Assembly: GCA_027922465.2 (NCBI GenBank)
Contig: BQMF02000812.1
Coordinates: 31,303 to 95,302, forward strand
From: Turritopsis dohrnii
Taxonomy: Eukaryota; Cnidaria; Hydrozoa; Anthoathecata; Oceaniidae
Length of the DNA: 64,000 nt
Direction: 5' to 3'
Part shown: piece after piece, positions 26,281 through 37,905 of the stretch
Layout of the letters: every line of letters starts with the position of its first letter
How positions within the stretch are numbered: position 1 is the first letter of the stretch
Translations under genes and position numbers: made by a program
Notes under the pieces: model-generated
Databases searched by the model: none
What the model saw: only the letters and a program-made list of their open reading frames with translations
Told to the model about the DNA's origin: nothing

Positions 26281-26604
26281 AAGGGACTGTTCACAAATGA
26301 CGTCAACTGTTAGGGGGGGAGGGGGGGTTATGCTAAAGTTGACGCTGGTTGACGGGGGAGGGGGGGGGGGGGATGTGACACTAGTTGACGTCAACCCACA
26401 CAATTTTGCAGAACCTTGATTTTTCTAATTAAGTAAAAGTTTCTTATGAAAATGTTAACACTGAATGTGATCTTGATGTGGTCCGTGATAAGCACAGATG
26501 GAGTTTGATCAGAGAAAAATTACACGAAGATCATTGCAAATATTTTCACGTCTTATTAAAAATGCGTAAGAAACTCACATACAAAAGAACAAGTGGGGTG
26601 GAGG

Positions 26605-26644
<40 letters not shown>

Positions 26645-26770
26645 CTTCTCAAACGATGACGTCAACTGAGGGGGAGGGGGCAACGCAAAGTTGACGGAGG
26701 TTGACAGAGGGGGGAGGGGGGGGTCAAAAATCTTGGAAAAATGGTTGACGTCATTTGTGAACAATCCCTA
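26281..26770. mobile_element. MITE with G-rich core
   Basis: The terminal inverted repeats are 27 bp long, the left copy at 26281-26307 and the right at 26744-26770, sharing TGTTCACAAATGACGTCAAC. Inside are further TTGACG boxes and several long G runs, one of 37 consecutive G (26607-26643). It codes for nothing; the proline- or glycine-rich frames across it are artefacts of the G/C runs. Confidence 0.65.
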
Positions 26771-27871
26771 AACTTCCTATGTATTTCAGAAATGAAAAGT
26801 CATTTTTTACATTTTCAATGTTATTAAAAGAGCACCTCATATAACTAATATTTTTGTAATTTTTGTATTATATGTCTGATGTTTAATATTTACGTTCGAG
26901 TTTTTTATTGTTTTTGATCATTTTTTACCATTTTAACTGCACATATTTCCGACACATTTCTGTATGATGTAAGGAGACTACTAATTTCCAATGTTTTGGT
27001 CTCTTTTTACATTATACATTAATTATAGTATATAAGATCTTGCTTTTTTCTCTGTGACGTCTTCTTTTTTCTGTGCGTCGTAATCAACGATATACTTCGT
27101 GAGTTTCCTATTTCAATGCTTGCTGCTTTTAGCGTTTTGTCAGTTTTTTGATTTCACTCCTTTGTTTTCACAGTTTTTTTGCCTTCTTCATTTCTCACAT
27201 TTTATATTTTCTTTTGTTTTTATATTACAGGACACATATGGAAACAGCATATTTGTTGATATGTAAATTTCCTGTATGAAATAAATAAATACATCGTAAT
27301 GTTTTTTGAAGCCAATTGTTACAAACACAACTGTAGTTTCTCAAAATTTCATTTACAGTGAATCATTTTGTGTCATTAAACATGTAACTGTGGACAAGTA
27401 TTCGGCGGGACTCTGTTTCTGATTCATGAACAAAGCACTTTGAAAGTACAAAATAGCTTTTACTTAGTTGAAATTAACGGTAGCGCATTCGTTAATTTTT
27501 AGAATGTCTGGATTTTCAGGACCAAACAAGTTTGATAACTTTTTGTAAATATACGGAGAATGTATTCGTGTGTGGTATTGGTAATCTTGTCTTTCATTGA
27601 AATCCCGGAGAGTGACTTCCTGATTTCTGGTGCTATTGATGATCACGTGACAGATGAAATCTATGAATGCTTTACAGATTTGGAATTGATGTACGTCATA
27701 GCAATAGAATATTGAAAATTGGAAGATGTTGCATCAAACACGGAAAAATGTTACAAACATTTTTATGGAAGGGTCATGAATTCACCTATTACAAATCAGG
27801 GTGCGTAGAAAATTGTTTGATGTGAATGTGTTATTTAAAAATAAATACCTCATTTGAAAATAAATATTTGT
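26771..27871. other. No recognisable gene
   Basis: AT-rich spacer without recognisable features on either strand. Confidence 0.5.
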
Positions 27872-28564
27872 CAGTCTTGGAAATCTGTATAGTTGGACGC
27901 TTAACTTCCGCGAAATAGCAGTGCAATTACACTCCTACGCTAAAACGCCAACTTTTTAAGAGTGCTATTACACGGCTATGAAATCGTCGAGATGCAGGCG
28001 GTAAACGTGCAATTACAGGCTTAAAAAGCTACGATTTTGAAAACGCGTTATTACGCGGTTATCCCACGTTTTAACTGACAGCTGCACGCTTAAAAAAATT
28101 CTTTTTGACTCAAACTTTCCTTTCATATTTGTTTTTGCTATCAAGAATTGTGTTTTAAATCCATTCATATCTCCTACAAAACTTCAAAATATCACTGTAT
28201 AAATTTTATATCAAAGTTTCCTGAAAGAACTTCCTCGTGTATATTCATCTGCAACTATCTTTAAGATTTTTTAGCTTTTTGTTATTTTGTTTATCTTCAT
28301 TTGGCTTTTTTCTCTTTCTCGGCATTTCCTACCCGATATTCCCGGAAACGAATCTGAAATAAGACTGTTTTACGTAAAATTTATCGTAGAATAAGATTCA
28401 AAAATCAGTTTTTCCCCGTTTGACTGCGTGTTTTCCCGATTAAAGAAAAACTGAACCCACCTATTTCACTTAAGATTCTCCAGGCAGGGCGGAAAATTAA
28501 GCGTGCAATTGCAATGTTACGCCCGTAGAAGTTAAGCGTGCAATTATAAGGATTTCCCAGACTG
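27872..28564. mobile_element. MITE of 693 bp with 5-bp target duplication
   Basis: Imperfect 37-bp inverted termini begin CAGTCTTGGAAATC (27872) and, on the complement, CAGTCTGGGAAATC (28564). The pentamer TTTGT directly flanks both ends (27867-27871 and 28565-28569). GTGCAATTA boxes recur inside the ends. No protein is encoded. Confidence 0.7.
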
Positions 28565-29932
28565 TTTGTGACTATTTTCCAATTATAATTTGATGTTTAA
28601 TTGGTTAATAAAGTCTAATTTCCATGTATGAGAACGAAGAGAACGATAACAACAGAAGAGAAACATCCAGTAACATGGAAATTTAGAACAAACACGTCAG
28701 GCAACAAAGGTTGGCGATTCTTTTATGCAAAAAGTTGCTATGGCACATTGACAGTGCATACAATACAACTGAAAAAGCAAAATATAGCTATTCAGAAAGT
28801 TAGCAATTTTGAATCGAACAATAACACTGAGAAAAGCACTGTTTCAATAAAACTTGCTACACCTGCAGATAAACCGTTACTATTGAATTTGTATCCCTTT
28901 ATAATATTTGATAAAGCAACAAAATTGTTTTAAGATAAAAATAGATAAAATCAATTCTATAGACCATCCTTCTTTAAAAGTATCTTCGCAACATCTATCA
29001 GTTGTCCTTTGTGTTTTAACCAAGATATGAACACCTTTTATAGGCATATTAGCTGCAACTTTTACTTACTCACAATAACAAAATATCTTTCAAATAAACC
29101 GTGATTAAATTAAGGAAGATGCTTTTTGGCTTTAAGATTTCAAGACGTAGCACAATGATATATATCTAGTCTCAAAATACAACATTGAATTGCAAATTTT
29201 TGGTCAAATTTGACAAATTGCGATTTGTGAATTCGACAATTCGGATGTTACGTAAACATTGTACGAAAACCTTCATAACTTTGAAAAGTAAAACACGAAA
29301 AACTATGAAAACACGCTATCTTCATGTAAGTTGGCAAAAGTGAAAAGCGTTAGAGTTCATATTGAAAAATCCTTGCCAAGGTAATCTTCACAAGTCTCTC
29401 TACAAACACATCTTAATACCTCATCTCAGATATTTTGGTTTTGTAGTATGCTGACGAAAACATTTTTACACTGCTATTTATTTTCAGATAGCTCTGTGCC
29501 TGTCTGAAAGTGTAAGATTTTATAATCATATATTTAATAGTGTTTCTTTTTTCTTCATTTGTCAGTGAGTCAAGCTATCAAGCACCATAACATATTCCTA
29601 ACACGAATCTTGCTCTACTCCAAGGGTCAATACTCAGACCAATCAATTTCGAACTTGACGTAAGAAAACATACCTCGCTACCGTCAATACACCTTTCCTG
29701 AATTTCTTTTTAAACACCGTGTTATAGCCTAGCAAGTTTTGCCTCTTTTTCAAAAACTCTTAATTACTTTTAATTATTCCACTGGGGAACGGAAAGAACA
29801 AGTAACTATTACTTACTGAAAATATATGCAATTAGAAAAACAATTAAAAACATAGAAACGAGGCGAAACTTGATAACTAAGCATTAACTCGGCATTTAAA
29901 CAGAAATTCGGGAAAGGTGTATTCTTCCGAAA
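28565..29932. other. Spacer with one unassigned short frame
   Basis: A 101-codon plus-strand frame (28628-28933) starts with a basic segment and has no domain I recognise; I have no support for it beyond length. The rest is AT-rich with no recognisable feature. Confidence 0.3.
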
Positions 29933-30092
29933 TACAGGGTGTCTCGCAAGACCTGGGTTCCAAAATAAAGTTCAATATAATTGACAAAAATGGTTTTTTA
30001 AAAAAAATGAATTTTAGTAGAAACTTTAACTTAATACCTTTCAACTCCAACTTGTATTTTGCAAAAAGCTTCACTAATTATTGAGTAAATAC
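29933..30092 (-). repeat. Mariner-like element terminus, split by the DDE element
   Basis: The segment starts with ACAGGGTGTCTCGCAAGACC, a terminus typical of IS630/Tc1/mariner elements. It continues on the other side of the 7.4 kb insertion at 37534, where the matching transposase remnant lies. Confidence 0.45.
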
Positions 30093-30099
30093 TACGGAA

Positions 30100-30330
30100 G
30101 CGTATTTGTGCCATTTTCTAGTTTCTCCACATAAAAATTCCTATGTGAAATTTTTTGATTCATATTTTTTAAAAAAATTCCACATAGGAATTTCTATGTG
30201 AAGTTTTTTGTTGCTTTTTTGAATTTCTCCACATAGAAATTTCTACGTGAAATTATTTTCATTTTTTTCTAAGTTTCTTCACATAGAAGTTTCTATGTGA
30301 AATAGTTTTTAAACTTTCTAGTTTCTCCAC
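30100..30330. repeat. Left hairpin-array inverted repeat of the DDE element
   Basis: Four successive small palindromes of the form CCACATAGAAATTTCTATGTG are separated by T-rich spacers of about 30 bp. The right end (37370-37505) has three comparable hairpins in inverse orientation. They are probably the transposase-binding sites. Confidence 0.65.
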
Positions 30331-30527
30331 ATAGATTGAAGAGGCATTAAGTGAAGTGTATAGGCACCAAGTAAAGTGTATACCAAGTGTTTACAGCAAG
30401 ATGGCGACTACGAGAGATATACACGAGAAAAGTGAGGGAAATTTTCCTGCATTGTTGATATTGTTTAAGTACAATGCTGCTAGTTATTTACTAAATCTGT
30501 ATGTGATTATGATTAATACGCTTAGAA

Positions 30528-33332
30528 ATGGAAAGAATCACGGAATATTTTGAGGTTACAAGTATAAAGAAATAACTGCATTGATGAATGGTAAAGATAG
30601 AATGAAGATAAGGTTAGTTAATTAACTAGTCACAGTGTGATTTCATGTTTTCTGAATATAATCTTTATAAATATCTCAATTCATTCATTACATTGTTATG
30701 ACAAATGGATGTTAAAACCCCTTTAATTTTAGTTTGCGACAACTGAAGAGACATTTGAAAACTTGGGACTGTCCAGAAGAAAAACAAACTGCCCATTTAA
30801 AGATATATGTGATATTGTCCAGGTTAATATCAGATTAGTTTTCCTTACCCTTCAATTGTTTATGGTATATTAACTTATATTTCAAAGGATTTGTATATAA
30901 TTTACAAGAAAAATACTTTCTCTTTAATGTACAACACCTAGCTTCAATGAAAAAATAGGTGAATAGGAAATAGTTATAGTTATAGTATATTATTTATTTA
31001 ACAATTACACAAAAATGCTCATGCAGTTGTTAAAAGAAACCCCCTAGATTAAATTTATGTTTATTCACTTGCTATTGCATGGTATTCTTTAGGAAGAAAT
31101 AAATACCAGCGGAAATTTGTTAGGATATAGACGGATGCATCACAAACTAAGAGTTGTGCACAAAGTTCAAACTAGCCAGTAAGTTATAACGCTCAACAAT
31201 TGTTGCATGCGCACGTAAATTTGTAGGAGTTTAAAAGGCTTTTCTTCACATATTCAGCTTCACTTTCCGATTTTCTTCATATTCAATGTTTCTTCATCTA
31301 AATGTGCAACAGCTAAATGCCCTTCGAAATTTCATTTAGTAAATTTTAATTTCATTACTAGGAATATCGTCAGAGAAATCCAAAATATTCTCGATCCAGA
31401 AGGTGTAAAACAAAGAAAGGCAAAACGATTGACCAAAAGAAAGTATATAGCAAAAGTGAGCGACATGTCAATGATATTGAAATAATTAAGCAATTTTTGT
31501 TTTTTGTCTTCAGTGTGGGTTTTATAACCTTGATATTTTTTGTAATGTTAGGGATCAAATTACATATGGCACATAGATGGCTATGACAAGCTTAAACCAT
31601 ATGGTTTTTGCATACATGGATTTATAGATGGGTGAGAAATCATTTTAAAGCTTTTTTGTTTATTTTTGAATGTATAAAGGTTATTATAGGGCGTAAAAAT
31701 GAAAACAGATACAGTTTTCACCTCATTTTTTTAAAAATGGCCATCATTTGCCCTGAAATCTTAACCAGCGCTAAGGAGATATTAAAGAAATTGAATGATG
31801 TTAGCTCATTTAAAAGGAAATAAATTTGTGATGTATAATATACTCCATATGTTTTATATATAGATACTCCAGTAAAATGCTATGGCTTGAAACTGCATCA
31901 TCAAACAATGACCCAAAGATAATTGCAAATTACTATCTTGAATGCGTTAGGAAACTGAATGGTTTTTTGCATTATTTTTCATTTTCTTTCAATTTCATAT
32001 TTTCATTGGATTAGTTTCTATCCATAGAGTTTTATTTATCAAAATCTCGTACTTCTTGTGACATATTAAATGTTATGCCTTTTAATGTTTAGGTACAGCT
32101 AGAGTCATACCGGGTGATGCTGGTAATGAAAATGTCAGAGTCGCTGCAATTCAACGATTTTTTAGATGCTACCACAATGACAGTATGGCAGGAGAGAAAA
32201 GATTTCTTTTTGGAAAATCTACATCCAATCAGGTGCATATTTTTAGCAAGTAATTTGTTGGAAATCGAAACTTTCATCCTTTGAAAAATGATTTAATTTT
32301 TCCGTATTTCCCTGATTCATTTTATTTTGTTCTTTTTCTATTAATGTTAAGTGAATTTACTTATAACTGCAAGTTTTAGAATAGTTCCAGAATTATGAAC
32401 AATTAGCAGTTGAAGTAAACTCCTACAATGGGGCCTAGGAATGTTAATACAGTATAGTATTAAATTTAAATTACGGTATTATTACTTCTATATTTCAGCG
32501 CATCGAAGCATTTTGGTCACAATTATGGCGGTGCTTTGGACAGTGGTGGATGAACTATTTCAAGGTATACACTTTTGTATGTATTATTACCCCAAAATAA
32601 GATAACTATTGCCCTATTTGAGTTCTAGTCGCTTGAATTTTAAAGGGTTAGCAAACATCACAATTTCTTAGTCTTAGTCATTATTTTTAGGATATGAAAG
32701 ATGAAGGAAGTTTGAATGATACAGATCCTGTTCAAAGGTGATGTATTGCTGTACTTTTCTTGCTTTATTCTCTTTATTGGTTTTATTTGTCTATTTATCA
32801 ATCATGTGATAATGCAGTGTTCAGTAGACTGGAAGAAATGTAATCTATCTAATGCTTTTCGACTTTCAGAGAGTGCTTGAAATTCTGTTATACATTTGTC
32901 ATTAAAAAAGAACTTCGAGAAGTTATGCTGTTGCATAATTCACACCGTATAAGACCGTATCCTAACCAAGAATGTCCAAGTGGAATTCCTGACATACTAT
33001 TTAATTTGCCTGGGTACAATGGTGAGCAACAAAAAAGCATTTAAAATGTCTCTGGCCTATCTCCTTCACCCTCATTGTTAATTGAGAAATGGTCTGAATT
33101 TTATTTCATTCAATTTCATCTAGGCAATTTAAACTACAAGAGGCAGGTTGCATGCAGTGACATCAAATTAGCAGAACAATACTGTGTTGCCGCATCTCCG
33201 TTTGGATGTAATGAGGACTTTGAAAAAGTGGCCCTTCATTATATGCTTCAATATAATGTAACTTTCCCAAACACTGCGGATGAAGCCAGGAATTTGTATG
33301 ACAGACTTCTTGCCTTTATTGACAATATATAG
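30528..33332 (+). pseudogene. DDE transposase with integrase core (rve_3-like), 11 exons
   Basis: GT-AG exons join as follows: up to 30612, 30733-30822, 31093-31178, 31362-31455, 31552-31631, 31864-31961, 32093-32232, 32499-32564, 32691-32737, 32870-33021 and 33124-33332. They encode a helix-turn-helix region (YKEITALMNG, LRQLKRHL, LGLSRRK), LLGYRRMHHKLRVVHKV, LDPEGVKQRKAKRL, then the catalytic core: first Asp in WHIDGYDKLKPYGF, second in IPGDAGNENV, Glu in TSNQRIEAFW. All three catalytic residues are present. From exon 3 on all phases agree. Two single-base losses disrupt the N-terminal part, near 30553 and near 30768, so the copy is only just broken, or the frameshifts are sequence errors. 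The start is uncertain: ATG 30528 is in frame with the first break; ATG 30401 followed by a GTGAGG donor is another possible first exon. Confidence 0.75.
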
Positions 33333-33884
33333 TAATAACCTTATCTAGTCTCCTTTATCTTTCCATCAAAAGCTAAACCTTAAGTAACAGTGATTTCACC
33401 CAGGAATGTGTTCACCTAAAAATTTGAAAGCATCAAACTTCTCGGTTGAAGCTTCTTAAAATAACTTCTACTATTCCAATGATGATAGTTAGAAGCAATT
33501 TAAATATTCAAACAGAGTTTAGACACGACAACAACTCCGCGGCCACAATGCAGTAGGGAGCTTTAGCAATCGCAACGGCAACGAAGTCGGCGACGTGTTT
33601 AAAACAAAAGCTTTGTATTCTATTTGGAATTTGTTTAGAAAGAGTGTCTATCGCTTATGACACCATTGGGTAGATAATTACATCATTAACACGTTTGCAC
33701 GTTCTATGTACAACTTGAAAAATCATGTTTCGGAGTCGTGTTGACAACGGAAACGCGATTATCGAGATAAGTCGTTTTTTCTTATGTAGATTTTATAGCA
33801 ACTTGATAACTTTCCAGTCGATATAAGTTTATCAATTGAATTGTTTCTCTAACGAAAGTAAGTTCTTCAAACTTTTATTTGGTA

Positions 33885-34360
33885 GCAATTATTGAATTTC
33901 TGCGAAAGCAAGAAATACATTAAAACCGGCTTTGTTTTTGTTTTTCTTCTTTTTCTTACTGTCCAAACCTAGCGGTTTTTTGAAAATTCATGCGTGCAGT
34001 TACATGAAACCAAAGCACCGTGGAAAGTGTCAGTGGAAAGAAACCCTTTTAGATTGTACAGAAGTGGATTTTTAAGTTGAAAAACGAAAGTATATAGAAG
34101 AAACTTATAAATATCTTGAACTGTGATCGTTCTTTTCTAACTAAAAAGAAATTCTCAAGGTTTTGTAAACAGAAGAGTCAAAAAGGTATATATTTGTTTA
34201 TTTTTAGTGGAAACATGTCTTGAGATTCTTTAAGCATAAAAACAAAACAACCTTATTTGTTTCGTATATTGGCTGTTATGCTTCTTAAGATCTGGATACT
34301 TAAGCTCAGCTCAGTTTCCTCTTCAGCTCCAACATCAAATATGTCTACTATGCACCACTT
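33885..34360. repeat. Dispersed repeat copy inside the DDE element
   Basis: This block repeats TTTCTGCGAAAGCAAGAAAT, CCAAACCTAGCGG and GCTCAGCTCAG seen at 13190-13660 and partly at 61480-61640. The linked segment at 35095-35150 (CAGCAGATTTTGCAGAAATC, TAGGGCATC) also occurs at 15335-15390. It is a medium-copy family, probably inserted into the DDE element. Confidence 0.5.
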
Positions 34361-35837
34361 GGCCTTCCTAATCACATTAAATTAAAACATCTTCCAGCTG
34401 TCCGTAAATTCAAAACACAATACAAAACTGTCCTTTCAGTTATATAATAATTATGTGTGTGCTTTTACATATAAGTATATATGCTTTTAATGATCAAAAA
34501 CTTCGTAACTTTTTGACGGTACACATCAAATGATTAAAGAATATGATTTACATACGTACACTGTGATATCTGAAAAAGATCAATATAAGCTTTATATTTC
34601 GTACCCGCAAAATAAAGGATGTTTTATGTCCTATAATAAAGTTTCACGTAGTGTCGATTACACTTTCACAATGCATATAAAATCAGAAATGCAATGTTAT
34701 GTTGTAAAAATCGTTCAACCTTTTTTCGAATTTTCACAAACAGGTCATGAATGTCAACTTAGATCAAGAATGTTTGTGAGTGCATGTCACATCGTTAATC
34801 AAACTAAAACAGAAATTCATAACTTTTAAAGTTTATGAGTCACGTGCATATTCATTGTGATATCTGAAAGGATCAATGTATCCTTGATATTGTTTCGTAA
34901 CAACAAAATAAGGAATATTTAATGTCATTCAGATGTATTCCAGTTTATTGGCAGCTATATGCATTATAAATCTCACGTAGTGTTAATTATCCTTCTTGAC
35001 AATGTCCTGGGAAATACATGATTAGAAATGTGATGTTTCATTTTGCAAATCATGTAATCTTTTTTCACATTTCAAGTATGTCATATGTGATCTTTTATTT
35101 TTCAAGCTTCAGCAGATTTTGCAGAAATCCTTTTGCCTGGTAGGGCATCATGTTATTTTGTGTGAGTGTGTGTTTGCTCACGTCGTCGTCTCCGTTGCCG
35201 TCGCAGTTGCTAAACGTCTCTAGTGTTTTAACGGAAGTTCTGAATGGGTCTATTATATATTTGCTGGTCAAGTTAATATGCAAGCTTCTCTTTAAACGTC
35301 GATATTTCGCCAAGCTCCACCTCCTAGGGAAATGTGTAACGCGATCGTGTGTGCAGGATCAACTTATCAAATAATGAACAAACAGATTCTGAGTTATAAC
35401 GCAAAAGTAATCGTTTGTATTTCACCTATATATGTTACAAGTTCAAAACATCAATTTCAACACAAATGTTTTAAAAACAATATATATATACTAAAATATA
35501 TATATAAGATAAATGATTTATAAAAACACCTGCAACATTCACTGCAACCCTGTTTGAATTCTTCCTTCGAAATAGAGAGGTTTACAAACGTGTGCCTTTT
35601 AACAAAAAAAAGGTTAGACACTTTTACTTGAAGAAAAGGAAATTATCATATCGAAAATGACACAAATTCGTCAGCGAAAACTGCTAAACAATCTTCTCGC
35701 GAAAGTGCCTAGCCTTGAAGCAGCTGAGATGAGATCCAAACGAAAGAATACGCTTTGTTTCCTTTTTTTTTAAAAAAAAAGAAAAACTAAGAAATATAGC
35801 TTTTGTAAAAAAGTTAAAGCAATTGACACCAAGTAAA

Positions 35838-37244
35838 TCATATCTCGTCAAAACCAAAACTTAAAGCAATTGCATCCTCGAATGCACATTTGATTTTTTC
35901 CACGGTATCATAATGCACTGCTATCTTTAATGTGAGATCACACGTGGAAACACATGGTTTGCATTGGCAACATGAAAGACAATCGTGCAAGAAATCAATT
36001 TTGACCAAACTTGGCAATCCAAGCACCGGAACCGACGGTGAACCAATCATAAACTTCATGACTTTTCCCATATCTTTATCACCTAAATAAAAATCAATTT
36101 TTCAAATGTCCAACATAATTCAGTGTTGGGGCAAAATACATATTTAAAAACTTCCTCATTTTCTTGCATCAGTTTCATAAGTCCATACATCTACAAACCT
36201 TCAACCAACTGCTGTAAACAAGGGAGGACATTGTTCCATGGAGGTATAAAACAGAAGGAGAACGAACTCTTATTTTTCTATTATTCAGATAATGACTATT
36301 CTATTCATTGCGGTATCACTTTGATGTCATCCGTGATGCGCTTTCGGCTGGTTGTCGGTGAAACGAATACTTTTTTAAAAATTAACGACAATTTAAAAAC
36401 CAAATATCATCCATTATAACAACGGATCAACTTGCTGCATAGTGACAAGCAGATTATTAAACCTAAAGCTTCCTTGAGAAACAAATGAAAATCTATGTTT
36501 TTATACAGAGTTGAAGATATCGCGTAATTCATGTATAAGTTCCAATCTACATATCTTCTGACTTAAATGCGCCTCGATAGTGCCGCGGTACGTGCAAAAA
36601 CTTAGGATTATTCTCTCTTCAAAAACTGAAGCTCGGCGAAACTGTTTGAGGGGATCACGAGATATATAGACCTAAAGTTGCAATGTTTTCGTTGTATATT
36701 TGTGACGTTTTTGCATAATTCTCCCAATTTCTACAGATTATGCATGCTAAGAACTTTACCCTAACGATCTTTAATCACATTGGAGAATTGATATGAACGA
36801 AATTTTCACGCAAGAACACCAAAATTATAAAAATTATGCAAGATGATAGCAATTATGTGTTATTACACACTGAGGACTTAAACAATGCAGCGCATCACGG
36901 ATAGTACAATAGCAGATTTTGAGTTCGTTCTCCTTCTGTTTTATACCTCCATGATTGTTCAGAACAGCCTTCATGAAAATAAATCTAAGAAATCAAGAAA
37001 CGTAGCAATTCAAACTCATTAAACAAATTAGTTATCATTTTCAAGTAGTTCAAATGAATTAACTTCAATTAGAGATTGTCATAACCTCGAAACTTGAGGA
37101 ATTCTAAAATCTAATAAAAGAAGTACTGAGCATATCTAGTTGATACTTTAGCGATTTTCACAAAAAGTTCAAGCGGCTTACAATCGAAATTTTATGGGAA
37201 AAGTGACTTACCTCTTCGTTGCTTCCAAGATTCACATCCGCCAT
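35838..37244 (-). pseudogene. HECT-type E3 ubiquitin ligase gene (partial) carried by the DDE element
   Basis: The last exon (about 36083-35838) encodes the C-terminal lobe of a HECT domain: GKVMKFMIGSPSVPVLGLPS, then the active-site region KPCVSTCDLTLKIAVHY, whose cysteine in STCDL matches the HECT catalytic Cys, and the terminal DAIALSFGF. HECT ligases pass ubiquitin from an E2 through that cysteine to a substrate. A likely first exon lies at 37244-37212 (MADVNLGSNEE, followed by GTAAGT), inside the right inverted repeat end. Between them most of a HECT domain is missing or unresolved, and a MITE (36237-36953) sits in the interval. The gene is within the transposon boundaries and reads opposite to the transposase, so it is a passenger. 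Similar G2E3-like proteins are expanded in cnidarians and fish; that parallel is from memory. Confidence 0.6.
36237..36953. mobile_element. MITE of 717 bp nested in the HECT gene, 7-bp target duplication
   Basis: The ends are 33-bp inverted repeats that begin CATGGAGGTATAAAACAG. The heptamer ATTGTTC flanks both sides (36230-36236 and 36954-36960). ATCCGTGATGCGC is a further inverted segment inside. No protein is encoded. Confidence 0.75.
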
Positions 37245-37649
37245 TTTATTGTGCACGTGCAAATGATAAATAATAATCGCATCCAGTGTATGTAAAATTT
37301 TCAAAACGCAAATATTTTTGCATCCAGTGTATGTAGAGAATTTTTTTAGCCACTTTAAAAAAAAATAATTTCACTTAGAAATTTCTATCTGGAGAAATTC
37401 GAAAAAGCAACAAAAAAACTTCACTTAGAAATTCCTATGTGGAGGAATTTAAATAAAAAATTAAATTTATTTCACATAGGAATTTTTATGTGGAGAAACT
37501 AGAAAATGGCACCAATACGCTTCCGTAAAATACATTTCAAGAAAAGACCACATTTTTTACAAGATTATGTAGCACAACCCTACTTTTAACACAACTTAAA
37601 ACATATTTGCAAAATAAAAACGAATAATTATTTAACATTTCTAACATTT

Positions 37650-37885
37650 AGACATTTCCTTCAACACGATATCACCACCATTTTGAACACAAAGCTGCGT
37701 ACGCCTCCTCATATGAAGAACAGAATTTCTGGTAAGTTGTGTCGATCTTGCTGCAGCAAATTGGACTTGGCAAAAAATCTTTGTTGTAATAATTGGAGGC
37801 AATTTGGTGGTGTCAAGTAAACCTTATTCTTCAGAGAGGCCCACAAAAAAAGTCACAAGGCGTGAGGTGTGACGGTGGAGGCCAT
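37650..37885 (-). pseudogene. Mariner-like transposase, C-terminal remnant
   Basis: Translation on the minus strand gives WPPPSHLTPCDFF and, one frame over, LKNKVYLTPPNCLQLLQQRF, the C-terminal motif region of IS630/mariner transposases around the third catalytic residue (SPDLTPCDFF in active relatives; here the PD pair is degraded). Frameshifts and the lack of an N-terminus show it is dead. The 7.4 kb DDE element has inserted between this remnant and its 3' terminus at 29933. Confidence 0.55.
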
Positions 37886-37905
37886 TCATGATTATTGAAG
37901 AGACT

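Larger units (their letters stand above)
30093..37527 (+). mobile_element. Integrase-core DDE transposon (IS3EU-like), 7.4 kb
   Basis: The ends are exact inverted TACGGAAGCGTATT (from 30093 and to 37527). The 6-bp flank AAATAC is duplicated on both sides (30087-30092 and 37528-37533). Each end contains about 220 bp of small hairpins built on CACATAGAAATTTCTATGTG. The element carries a multi-exon transposase gene on the plus strand and a HECT-type gene on the minus strand. The integrase-core protein type and the 6-bp duplication fit what I recall of the IS3EU group; that name should be confirmed. Confidence 0.75.

Noticed and set aside
26546..26764. Proline-rich protein frame on the minus strand
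   Set aside because: It is generated by the long G runs of the MITE, which are low-complexity.
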